Below are positions 10,131-17,218 of a DNA stretch of 50,994 nt, piece by piece (within the stretch, counting starts at the first letter, position 1; every line of letters begins with the position of its first letter). Origin of the DNA: Segatella oulorum JCM 14966 (GTDB taxonomy: Bacteria > Bacteroidota > Bacteroidia > Bacteroidales > Bacteroidaceae); assembly GCF_000613785.1 (NCBI RefSeq), contig NZ_BAJQ01000015.1, forward strand, positions 1-50,994, in the 5' to 3' direction. Below the pieces are notes generated by a model. That model was not told where the DNA came from, did no database searches, and saw nothing but the letters and a program-made list of their open reading frames with translations. The position numbers and the translations under genes were made by a program.

Positions 10131-10871
10131 CTACTCCAAATAATCGTATATGAATATCGGAAAGGAATTCAGAATAGACACGCTCTCATTCACATCCACG
10201 TACTTTGATTTCTGGGCATCAAAGATTGCATTCTGATTGATATCATCTTTATTCTCAGGTATAGCGTTATTTCCAGAAACGATATAGTTTGCCTTCGCCA
10301 CATTCTGAGCCTTAAGATTCTCCCAGTTTGTAGTTACTTCTGTTTCATTCGTCTGCTTCAAATCTATGAATCGATAAGCTTTAGCTGCGGCATAAGCGAA
10401 TCGCTCCGTATTACCTTTAAACAAATGGTTGGCACATTCGTCCTTGGTGGCAATGTATTTGTAATAGTCCGCATCTGGCATATCCTTGGTATACTTCAAC
10501 GATTCCACCATGGGATAGTTGATATACAACTTACCATTATCGGTTTCGTCATCAAAGAACTCAAGCATCTCTTCCAATATGGTATTAAGCTTTTCCAATC
10601 CCATACGATTTTGGAAATCATAATCGAAGAAGAGAAAAATCTGTGAGAACAGGGTATCGAGACGCTTACCTTCGGGTATCTCAATTCTGTTTTCCTCGAA
10701 CGGCAGTGTGCGGAACAAGTCATCGCCATTAGCCTTCAAACGCGAATAGAGCGTAGGCAAATCATGCTTACACCTGACTATACGAAAATCCTCGTCCGAA
10801 AGGAATAACTTTCCAATCGAGTCAAAGACCTTCGGTTCAGCCGACCCACCTTCAAACACAAACAGAATCAT
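10131..10871 (-). CDS. TOPRIM-like protein, partner of the adjacent AAA ATPase
   Basis: This 246-residue protein opens with ILFVFEGGSAEPKVFD, the strand plus conserved Glu expected at the start of a TOPRIM/RloB-like fold. It has FLFFDYDFQ near residue 100, a DxD pair suited to metal binding. Its ATG overlaps the stop of the AAA ATPase gene, so the two are co-translated. ATPase plus TOPRIM pairs (PARIS AriA/AriB, AbiL, split OLD-family systems) act as phage-triggered abortive nucleases, and this pair fits that pattern. I cannot tell which named system it belongs to. No signal peptide or membrane segment is visible. Confidence 0.65.
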   Translation of the reverse strand: MILFVFEGGSAEPKVFDSIGKLFLSDEDFRIVRCKHDLPTLYSRLKANGDDLFRTLPFEENRIEIPEGKRLDTLFSQIFLFFDYDFQNRMGLEKLNTILEEMLEFFDDETDNGKLYINYPMVESLKYTKDMPDADYYKYIATKDECANHLFKGNTERFAYAAAKAYRFIDLKQTNETEVTTNWENLKAQNVAKANYIVSGNNAIPENKDDINQNAIFDAQKSKYVDVNESVSILNSFPIFIYDYLE

Positions 10872-11974
10872 AAGCCAAACGTGCCTCCCCTATAAAGTTT
10901 CTCGAGATTATGACCGAAACGAAGCTCCTTATCGGTCAGATCGCAAATGGCTTTGATTTTTTTATCCTTCAAGATAAAGAAGCAATCCGGGCGAAGAAGA
11001 TCATTCGAGAGCAGGAAGGTATCGTGCGTAGTTAGAAACAGTTGGCCCTTACTCTTGAACAGGCGCTTGCAGAGTGTGTATGAAAGCTCATGATGATAGA
11101 AAGCGTCAAACTCATCGATAAAAACAAATGATGCATTCACCATCTCGTTGAGCCAATAGAACTGAAGTTCCAAGTTCTGAGTACCTGTAGAAGCAACCAA
11201 TAAGAATGGAATTCGCACTCCGCCAATGATGCACTGAAGTACGGTCTCTCCTTGAGCAGGTTGGGCAAAGTTGAACTCTTGACCACTGGTCTCTTTAAGA
11301 AATACAGCAAAACCATCCGTAAGATTATTCTTGATGATATACTCCTCGATGTTGTTGGTACCCTCTTTCAATCCGATAAATTCGCGGTTATCCAAACTTC
11401 TGAAGAAAAGCATATTCTCCACGAAATTGCGAAGCCTTAACAGGGCATGGTTCTTAGCCAAAGGCACCATACCTAGGAGATAATTCACCACGGAGATATC
11501 GTTTGCACTCGCCTTCAGGTTCTCTTTAGCTGCATCTGTAAGGGCAAACTCGTCAGCCAATCGAAGAGTAACATCATCCTTATAAAGCAGCTCTTTATCG
11601 TTCAAAAGTAGTTGCTCCCGGGTCAGCTCACCCTTCAGTTCACGGGAAACCTTAGTGTATTTATAAAGCACTATGCTATCATCAAACTTGAATGTGTACT
11701 CAAAGTCCACTGGCCCTTGATGATTATATGCCGAAGCATAGTTCAGATAATAATCAGGTTTCTTCCACTTATGCGAAAGATGATTGGCTATATCGAAAAT
11801 CGCCAATCCGAAATTACTCTTTCCAGAGCCGTTCGGTCCATAGATAATGCCATTCTTCACCACTCCGTTTTTAACGGCATTCTCATTAAACGTATAATTC
11901 TTCGGATGAGATAAATCCCACTCGATGCGGTCGCAAAATCCGCGATAATTGGTAACAGCAAATCTTATCAGCAT
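10868..11974 (-). CDS. AAA_15/21-type ATPase of an ATPase-TOPRIM defence pair
   Basis: The 368-residue protein begins with the typical opening LIRFAVTNYRGF of RecF/OLD-like ATPases. It has Walker A GPNGSGKS near residue 47, Walker B FVFIDEFDAF near 290 and the switch region LFLTTHDTFLLSN near 325. These order as in AAA_15/AAA_21 family ATPases found in PARIS, AbiL and OLD systems. It is the first gene of a two-gene unit (ATGA overlap with the TOPRIM gene). A TATCTTTG box at 12000-12007 lies 26 bases upstream. A role as phage sensor or activator is inferred from family and context. Confidence 0.75.
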   Translation of the reverse strand: MLIRFAVTNYRGFCDRIEWDLSHPKNYTFNENAVKNGVVKNGIIYGPNGSGKSNFGLAIFDIANHLSHKWKKPDYYLNYASAYNHQGPVDFEYTFKFDDSIVLYKYTKVSRELKGELTREQLLLNDKELLYKDDVTLRLADEFALTDAAKENLKASANDISVVNYLLGMVPLAKNHALLRLRNFVENMLFFRSLDNREFIGLKEGTNNIEEYIIKNNLTDGFAVFLKETSGQEFNFAQPAQGETVLQCIIGGVRIPFLLVASTGTQNLELQFYWLNEMVNASFVFIDEFDAFYHHELSYTLCKRLFKSKGQLFLTTHDTFLLSNDLLRPDCFFILKDKKIKAICDLTDKELRFGHNLEKLYRGGTFGL

Positions 11975-11999
11975 AATCTTTATTGTTTGAAATACGCCA

Positions 12000-12007
12000 C
12001 AAAGATA
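12000..12007 (-). promoter_or_regulatory. TAnnTTTG promoter box for the AAA-TOPRIM pair
   Basis: On the minus strand TATCTTTG matches TAnnTTTG and lies 26 bases before the ATG at 11974, a normal leader length. Confidence 0.65.
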
Positions 12008-12176
12008 TATAAAACATTTATAGCCTCGTAATTTTTTTGCGGATAATTAACTTGTATTCCGTAATTTTCTTGCGAAAGCGCAGATTTCAGCTTGAACTGA
12101 GAACGAATTTGCAGATCTGAAAGTATTCAAACACATTCTCCATCATGGAATTTAGGGAGCTACTACATATTCTTCG

Positions 12177-12977
12177 TTACACTTTTGCGCTCTTTATTAT
12201 TGATTCAATCATCACATCTCGAAACTTATCCATTCCTAAATAATCTTGGCTTCTCATGTAAGTAGCAAACAAGATAAAGTGGTTGGATGCAACAAATTCT
12301 GGATTGCTATAAAATTCATCCGCATTAGGAGGAAAGTTTGTATTTGAATAATACATATCCGCATATTTCTTCATACCATACTTTTTAAAATTAGCTGAAT
12401 ATAGGTTCAATGTAGCAATATCTATAAGCAATAATGGCATTATCTTAGAAGAATCAACGCTCTGCCTCATACATTCTTCATACATACGATAATCGAGATA
12501 GTTCTTCATTCTAGGAAGAAGCAACCTCCTGTCGGTTACAGCCAGAATTGGATAAATCACACTATCTTTTGGGGCATCTTTGTCAGCGTAGTGAGTACCA
12601 GTCTGAATGAACAGGGCATTCTTTACAAGCTGCCCCACGCCCTCTAATTTAACTTTTCCATTGGCTTTTTCTTGGAGAACCATTTTCTTCTTTATTTCAG
12701 CAAGAAGTTCTTTCAAATCACCCCTTTCCTTAATATCCTTGCTGATTAAAATTAGCTTTACTATCTTCTCAGTTGATGGATATACATTACTATATTGGGT
12801 TACTATCGGTTTATAGTATATGCCTTTAGCAAGACGTTCAAGAACGCCAAAGTCTTTTAGAGTAGAAAGTAACTTGCTGACATATTCATTGTCGAATTCA
12901 GCAAAGTCATTGACGAAGACAACTGTTCCAGGTTCAGCTTCGTCTATACGCTGCTTTATCTGTTCTTGAATCGTCAT
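12177..12977 (-). CDS. Chimeric AbiEi/DUF6088-like winged-helix protein with unrelated C-terminus
   Basis: Residues 1-70 (for example VFVNDFAEFDNEYVSKLL, then RLAKGIYYKP and VYPSTEKIV) strongly resemble the N-terminal winged helix of DUF6088/AbiEi antitoxin-like proteins. After about residue 75 the similarity I would expect ends. Residues 80-266 instead look like the C-terminal part of another protein (VIYPILAVTDRRLLL, MPLLLIDIATLNLY). The frame is open throughout, so the join is not a visible frameshift. No partner AbiEii-type toxin is next to it. It may be a recombination chimera of two defence genes, or a genuine fusion with a DNA-binding head. The function is unknown. Confidence 0.6.
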   Translation of the reverse strand: MTIQEQIKQRIDEAEPGTVVFVNDFAEFDNEYVSKLLSTLKDFGVLERLAKGIYYKPIVTQYSNVYPSTEKIVKLILISKDIKERGDLKELLAEIKKKMVLQEKANGKVKLEGVGQLVKNALFIQTGTHYADKDAPKDSVIYPILAVTDRRLLLPRMKNYLDYRMYEECMRQSVDSSKIMPLLLIDIATLNLYSANFKKYGMKKYADMYYSNTNFPPNADEFYSNPEFVASNHFILFATYMRSQDYLGMDKFRDVMIESIIKSAKV

Positions 12978-13012
12978 ATTAACATATTTTAGTCGGTAAC
13001 TTTTGTAAAGTT

Positions 13013-13171
13013 ATGGAAATAGAATCTAGAAAAAGATACATGGTTCAGGCAGATGTTGTGTCACAATATCTATCGGGAGATAATGAGAATACCCAATATT
13101 CGTCTGTTAAAGGAAGTGAAATAGAATTTGGAACTTTAGTGGATATTTACTATCTTTGTATTGTTACTTAG
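13013..13171 (+). CDS. Possible small ORF, 52 residues
   Basis: ATG at 13013 opens 52 codons ending at TAG 13169-13171, divergent from the DUF6088-like gene. The product has no recognisable motif, signal peptide or membrane segment. A near-consensus TAACTTTTG lies only about 10 bases upstream, too close for a normal leader. It could be a real small gene, a decayed 5' fragment or chance. After it, 13172-13441 holds nothing I can identify beyond the 11-mer at 13307. Confidence 0.25.
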   Translation: MEIESRKRYMVQADVVSQYLSGDNENTQYSSVKGSEIEFGTLVDIYYLCIVT

Positions 13172-13441
13172 AGGATCTAAGTTGTGCCAATCATCCCAAT
13201 TTCATATCGGAGCGATTCAGACTTTAGTCCGTTGACAAAGTTCTTTGAATTAATTAACAGCATACTCTTTTTCTGCTTGCCCAATAGCTATAGGTGAAAG
13301 GAAGCGAAATGTGTTACTAGTAGTAGTGGTGTGTTACCAATGTTACCAGAAGACGATTCTCAGTACAATATAACTTAAAATGAATAATCTATAGTACTGT
13401 AAATCAGAGTAATATGAGACTACGCCGATTCCCACTATTGA

Positions 13442-13457
13442 CCCCATGCGAGTCACA
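13442..13457. repeat. Attachment-site repeat, right copy (att)
   Basis: This is an exact copy of CCCCATGCGAGTCACA from the tRNA-Lys 3' end (3331-3346), here without the rest of a tRNA. It defines the right boundary of the island. Confidence 0.85.
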
Positions 13458-13486
13458 AAAAGGATTTCGGTAACGAAATCCTTTTG
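13457..13486 (+). terminator. Terminator hairpin behind the right att copy
   Basis: AAAAGGATTTCG pairs with CGAAATCCTTTT around a GTAA loop. Its place right after the tRNA 3' fragment suggests it was the original tRNA-Lys terminator before the element integrated. Confidence 0.75.
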
Positions 13487-13558
13487 TCGTTTACATGTTC
13501 TACTGTGAGTTTACTACGGAATAAATTTCTATTGTTTTTAAGGAAATATTATAAACAG

Positions 13559-13592
13559 TAGTCGCCATAACTCATTGGAGTTATGGCGACTA
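13559..13592 (-). terminator. Hairpin downstream of ssrA
   Basis: A perfect inverted repeat (TAGTCGCCATAACTC and its complement, loop ATTG) lies 36 bases past the tmRNA 3' end. The T-run on the minus strand is poor, but the stem is long. It is the likely ssrA terminator. Confidence 0.65.
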
Positions 13593-13628
13593 TCTGCTTT
13601 TAATCCATTTCCTATAGTCTTTATAGCG

Positions 13629-14026
13629 TGGAGCTGGTGGGATTCGAACCCACGTCCGCACAAGGAAATCATACGCTTTCTACACGCTTATTTCAGCCTT
13701 TGGTTTTCGTTCTGTAGCAAGACCTGAACCACCAACTACAGACTTATCCTCTAAAAGTGTCATCAAGGTTGCGAGGCCAACCTCAACTATTTCCGATTTA
13801 CCTGCACCGCTGAGTCTTCAGATTCGGAAAAACATCCTTGGAGCGGTGTCTCGTTGCATCACCTTGTGACGCAATTAAGCCAGTAATCTACTATGCTTCG
13901 ATTAGGCAGCGAGAGCGTAATTGTTTTCGCCAATTAATTTTCTGATTGCTTTGATTAGGGAGAAAACAACCGAATCTCCGCGTGCTTACATACCATTTCA
14001 TCTCGCCGTCAAATCCAGTCAACCCC
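13629..14026 (-). ncRNA. ssrA: tmRNA (SsrA)
   Basis: The minus strand has the tmRNA 5' end GGGGTTGACTGGATTTGACG and the tRNA-like 3' end GGTTCGAATCCCACCAGCTC, whose ends pair as an alanyl acceptor arm. The tag frame at 13902-13931 reads GENNYALAA and then stop, the degradation tag typical of Bacteroidetes. It rescues stalled ribosomes and marks the product for proteolysis. The length of about 398 bases fits the family. It stands alone, just outside the right island boundary, with its own promoter box at 14041. Confidence 0.97.
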
Positions 14027-14040
14027 GAGATATAGTTGTG

Positions 14041-14048
14041 CAAAGTTA
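14041..14048 (-). promoter_or_regulatory. TAnnTTTG promoter box of ssrA
   Basis: The minus strand reads TAACTTTG, 15 bases before the mature 5' G of the tmRNA. Confidence 0.75.
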
Positions 14049-14465
14049 CAATTATTTTTCTATAAAGAATTGTTTTTACCGTGATTTTTGTTTTTTAACG
14101 CCCCCACAAAATCTGTTATGCGACGAGTTTATGTATATCCTGCTCCATAAAATGGGCTATATTGCGTCCTAATTTCTATCAGTTTTGTTGCAAAAGTGGG
14201 TGATATTATGTGGTAAACGCCACCATTTTATAGAGCGGTGAGCTTTTCATGTTGAAGTAAGGTCTATGGACACTGTTTGATGAAACGAGTAAATCATGAG
14301 TCTTTTTTTCATTGTTTTTCGTTATCAGTTTTAGGCTATACCTGTCTAAAAATACTAATAAATGAGGATGAGTAGTGTAAGAAAAGCCGCAAAATATATA
14401 ATAGAAGTTAATAAGTGCTATGAAAATCACTAAAAATGGGGATTGCATGGTGTTAGAATTAGTTT
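14049..14465. other. Intergenic region between ssrA and the haem-uptake cluster
   Basis: This AT-rich stretch contains no gene I can support; the open frames there are short and lack family character. It separates the divergent promoters of ssrA and the lipoprotein gene at 14492. Confidence 0.5.
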
Positions 14466-14473
14466 TATTTTTG
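14466..14473 (+). promoter_or_regulatory. TAnnTTTG promoter box of the haem-uptake cluster
   Basis: TATTTTTG fits TAnnTTTG and lies 19 bases before the chosen ATG at 14492. It supports that start over the in-frame ATG at 14420, which lies upstream of the box. Confidence 0.6.
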
Positions 14474-14491
14474 CACAAAACTTTTAGACTT

Positions 14492-15898
14492 ATGAATTTT
14501 AAATTTGTTTTTAAATCCTTTTTAGCACTTTGTGCTTTGGTCTTGTTTTCTTGCAGTGAGAAAGACAATGCACCATCTTTTAGTTCGCAGGCATTGCAAA
14601 ATGCTGAGTTAGTAAATGTTTTGAAAGCGAAAGGGTTCACCTTTAATGAGAAGGGACAACTGGAACTTAACGACTTAGCTCAAAACACCCAGTCGCTTGA
14701 TTTAAGTGGAACAAAGTTGAAAGACCTCACCGGGCTTGACGTGTTCCCCAATCTCCACGAGTTGAAACTCGCCAACAATGGCTATGGCCCCGTGTTCGAC
14801 TTTGCTAAACTTCCTACTCAAATCACAGGTGTCGACCTGACAAATAATGACATTTATGATTTTGAAGGCTTAGTGAGTACAAAGGTTGAGAATGATGAAG
14901 TAAAGACAACCATTCTTAGACCATTAGCAAAACTCTATCTTCCGGCTACGGCCAAATATAATGTAGAAGACTTGATGCCATTCTACACAGAGAGCAAAGC
15001 TGAGAAGAAACAGGTCGACATGCAGATGATGGGCGCTGAAGGACAACTGAAAGCCTATAACACAATCAGAGAAATTCCTGACGAATATTTTAGAAAATAT
15101 CTTAAAACAATATTCAGTAAATTGTTCGTTAACGAGACATCTATCGATATCAGCAAGCCAATGGCATTGGAAGCAACGGGACAAAATGTGATGTTAAATG
15201 TTATGATTCCGTTTGAAGATATTGATAAGGTGAAATCTGTTGAAGGGATAGAATATTTTATCAACAACCCTTTCTATAAACCTTTCGGAGTTGCTTTGAA
15301 TTGTACAAACCAGTGCTCCGTAGCGTATATCGCCCCAAGAGCGAATATCAAGGCGTTAGCACTCACTCACATTGATACCGACCCAGCGTCAGATTTCACA
15401 AAAGCAACAAGTTTAGTGGCTTTAGACTTTACGCACAACAATACAGTTCAACGCTTAGATTTTTCACAAACATTAATCGGAAACCAAAAGGCAGAGGCTT
15501 TTGATGTGCTCTTCACCAACATTTTAGGTTTGCGAGATTGTAAGAACTTACAGGAAGTGGTCATTCGAAAATCTGGTGAAGGAATATTAAATAATCTGGC
15601 ATTTATTGACTTGCCTAAGTTGAAACAGATTGATTTGAGCTTTGTAAAAGGCCTCCAAGACCTCATGTTACTCCGCCTACCGAATTGTAAAATAACTTAT
15701 CCTGCCACCTTAAAGTATTATTATGATGGTGGTGCTAACGAGTTGGTAGACCTGTCTGAAACGAATACTATTAGTTTAACGCTATCAGAAGATGTCTACA
15801 AAAAAGACGAAACAAAGGCATTTATAACAAAATACAATAAATACCTTGGGGATGGTTATGATGTTTGGAGTGAATACAATCCCTATAATTGGAAATAA
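14492..15898 (+). CDS. Leucine-rich-repeat-like surface lipoprotein (DUF4458-like)
   Basis: This 468-residue protein has a lipoprotein signal peptide ending ALVLFSC. LRR-like segments follow (TQSLDLSGTKLKDLTGLDVF, LHELKLANN, ITGVDLTNNDIYDFEGL) near residues 60-135 and again in the C-terminal third (LVALDFTHNN, LKQIDLSF). A central region without repeats separates them. The layout resembles the DUF4458/LRR lipoproteins of Bacteroidetes that sit beside HmuY and TonB receptors. It is probably exposed on the cell surface. The start at 14492 is favoured by the signal peptide and by the promoter box just upstream. Its role in haem or protein binding is inferred from context. Confidence 0.65.
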   Translation: MNFKFVFKSFLALCALVLFSCSEKDNAPSFSSQALQNAELVNVLKAKGFTFNEKGQLELNDLAQNTQSLDLSGTKLKDLTGLDVFPNLHELKLANNGYGPVFDFAKLPTQITGVDLTNNDIYDFEGLVSTKVENDEVKTTILRPLAKLYLPATAKYNVEDLMPFYTESKAEKKQVDMQMMGAEGQLKAYNTIREIPDEYFRKYLKTIFSKLFVNETSIDISKPMALEATGQNVMLNVMIPFEDIDKVKSVEGIEYFINNPFYKPFGVALNCTNQCSVAYIAPRANIKALALTHIDTDPASDFTKATSLVALDFTHNNTVQRLDFSQTLIGNQKAEAFDVLFTNILGLRDCKNLQEVVIRKSGEGILNNLAFIDLPKLKQIDLSFVKGLQDLMLLRLPNCKITYPATLKYYYDGGANELVDLSETNTISLTLSEDVYKKDETKAFITKYNKYLGDGYDVWSEYNPYNWK

Positions 15899-15926
15899 AC
15901 AGTTTTAATTTTTAGATTAACTTATC

Positions 15927-16409
15927 ATGCAAAAAAGAATATTTTCGTTGTTGATGCTATTATGGTGCATCGTTTCATTAAATAGCGTTTACGCTGCTAA
16001 TGAGGCTCATGTTGGAGACCGGGTGGCTTATTCCGGCACACTGACTCGCGTCTATATGAATGGCGAAAAGGCCTCAGGGCAAGCTGTAAAGGCATTTGTA
16101 ACAAAGACATCAGAGCATACCTATACCATAGAGCTTCAAGAATTCAAGGCCGGAAAAATGCCGGGAACTATCCAGGTAATGGCAAAAGATGTCAGTGTTT
16201 CTGCAGATGGTTCGTTTAATATGCCGTCAATGCAGAATATTATTATGTTGAAATTATTTGTTCTTTTTAAAATTAAAAGTTCTTTCAACGCAAGCCTTTC
16301 TGGGACAATCACATCTGATGGTCGGTTGACATTCACCGTTACATCGGTGAATGCAAAATATTTTGGAATTCCTTTCAAGGCAATTGTTACTTTCAAGGGA
16401 CACCAATAA
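15927..16409 (+). CDS. Calycin-like secreted protein
   Basis: The 160-residue protein has a signal peptide cleaved after SVYAA, followed by a beta-rich domain. YSGTLTRVYMNGE, YTIELQEFKAGKMPG and a closing GRLTFTVTSVNAKYFGIPF fit the Bacteroidetes calycin-like (lipocalin-type barrel) family. Such proteins often accompany HmuY/TonB receptor loci and may carry a hydrophobic ligand. It lies 28 bases after the LRR lipoprotein and is probably in the same transcript. A stable hairpin follows it. Confidence 0.6.
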   Translation: MQKRIFSLLMLLWCIVSLNSVYAANEAHVGDRVAYSGTLTRVYMNGEKASGQAVKAFVTKTSEHTYTIELQEFKAGKMPGTIQVMAKDVSVSADGSFNMPSMQNIIMLKLFVLFKIKSSFNASLSGTITSDGRLTFTVTSVNAKYFGIPFKAIVTFKGHQ

Positions 16410-16415
16410 GACAAT

Positions 16416-16455
16416 GGTTTGCGGCATTGCACGTAGCTGTGCATTGTCGCAAACC
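16416..16455 (+). other. Intercistronic hairpin
   Basis: GGTTTGCG pairs with CGCAAACC, with an inner TGCAC/GTGCA stem. There is no T-run, so it looks like a processing or mRNA-stability element between two operon genes rather than a terminator. Confidence 0.55.
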
Positions 16456-16490
16456 GCGAATTTAGTAGTATTCAATTCGAGGGTTTAATC

Positions 16491-17135
16491 ATGACATATT
16501 CATATTTTCGTAGAATTCCACTGTTAGTTCTTTCTTTCTTATGGATTTTCCTCACTGTTTCTTGCAGTTCAGATGAGGAACTGAAAAGAGCCGATGCCGA
16601 CATTAATTTGGTGAATGAGGCTAAATCTTTTCTTCAAGGGGATATTATCCTGAATACACATGCTTTTATGGGTAATGTTAACAAGACTTTACTTCCAACA
16701 GGATGCCCTACAAAATTTAACTTTACCTGGAGTAATACAGACCCACAAAGCTTTACAATCTCGCTGTTAGACTTTACTGTTGGTAAGATGGGGATGATTA
16801 TAAACTTCAACTGTGCGGTAAAAACGATGCAGCTTAATTCTTGGGAAAAAGAAGAATATAAAGGAGATGGTTGGATTAAGTTTTATGGTGAAAATGGCTC
16901 TGTTTCTGGAGAAGATGCGAAGGGAGAGCCATCACAAGCAACGGGAAGTATCGTGAAAGGATATTATAATGTAATGACTCATCAAATAAACTTCATTGTC
17001 AATTACAACATGATGAATGTGCGTTCAGAGTGTTTCCTGCAAACCATTGACAAAAATCGTATTAAAACCTACGAAAAGGACTTTAAAAAATATGAGGAAG
17101 ACCTCAAGAAATATAAAGAAGAGCATGGATTGTAG
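16491..17135 (+). CDS. DUF4903-like lipoprotein
   Basis: The 214-residue protein has a lipobox at FLTVSCSS. The mature protein is beta-rich with paired features to the calycin-like neighbour (SFTISLLDFTVGKMG parallels TIELQEFKAGKMPG), which suggests a related barrel. The last 25 residues form a charged helix (repeated K-K-Y-E-E-D). DUF4903 is my best match by character, and the function is unknown. Its position between the calycin-like gene and the TonB receptor gene places it in the uptake cluster. Confidence 0.55.
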   Translation: MTYSYFRRIPLLVLSFLWIFLTVSCSSDEELKRADADINLVNEAKSFLQGDIILNTHAFMGNVNKTLLPTGCPTKFNFTWSNTDPQSFTISLLDFTVGKMGMIINFNCAVKTMQLNSWEKEEYKGDGWIKFYGENGSVSGEDAKGEPSQATGSIVKGYYNVMTHQINFIVNYNMMNVRSECFLQTIDKNRIKTYEKDFKKYEEDLKKYKEEHGL

Positions 17136-17136
17136 C

Positions 17137-17170
17137 CCGCATAGCAAGGCCTTGTAACATTGAAATGCGG
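17137..17170 (+). other. Hairpin before the TonB receptor gene
   Basis: CCCGCAT and ATGCGGG pair across a 20-base loop directly after the DUF4903-like stop. It could be a weak attenuator or mRNA-end structure setting the level of the receptor genes. No T-run follows. Confidence 0.4.
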
Positions 17171-17218
17171 GTTAAGCCAAATGTTATCCGCATTTCTTTC
17201 CGCATAGAAAAAACGTAG

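Larger units (their letters stand above)
3331..13457. mobile_element. Genomic island integrated in tRNA-Lys, defence-gene cargo
   Basis: The interval is bounded by exact 16-bp direct repeats, one inside tRNA-Lys and one as an isolated tRNA 3' fragment. It is visibly more AT-rich than the DNA before it. It carries a metallo-beta-lactamase protein, a trypsin/STAND protein, a TOPRIM protein, an AAA ATPase, an AbiEi/DUF6088-like chimera and a Fic-like remnant, all on the minus strand. No integrase, relaxase or transposase gene is visible, so it looks like a degraded or non-autonomous integrated element. An 11-mer, AAATGTGTTAC, occurs in the same orientation near each end (3500-3510 and 13307-13317) and could be a recombinase arm site. 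Confidence 0.8.

Noticed and set aside
14206..14640. 144-residue minus-strand ORF upstream of the LRR lipoprotein
   Set aside because: It overlaps the promoter and signal-peptide coding of the plus-strand gene and has low-complexity composition.
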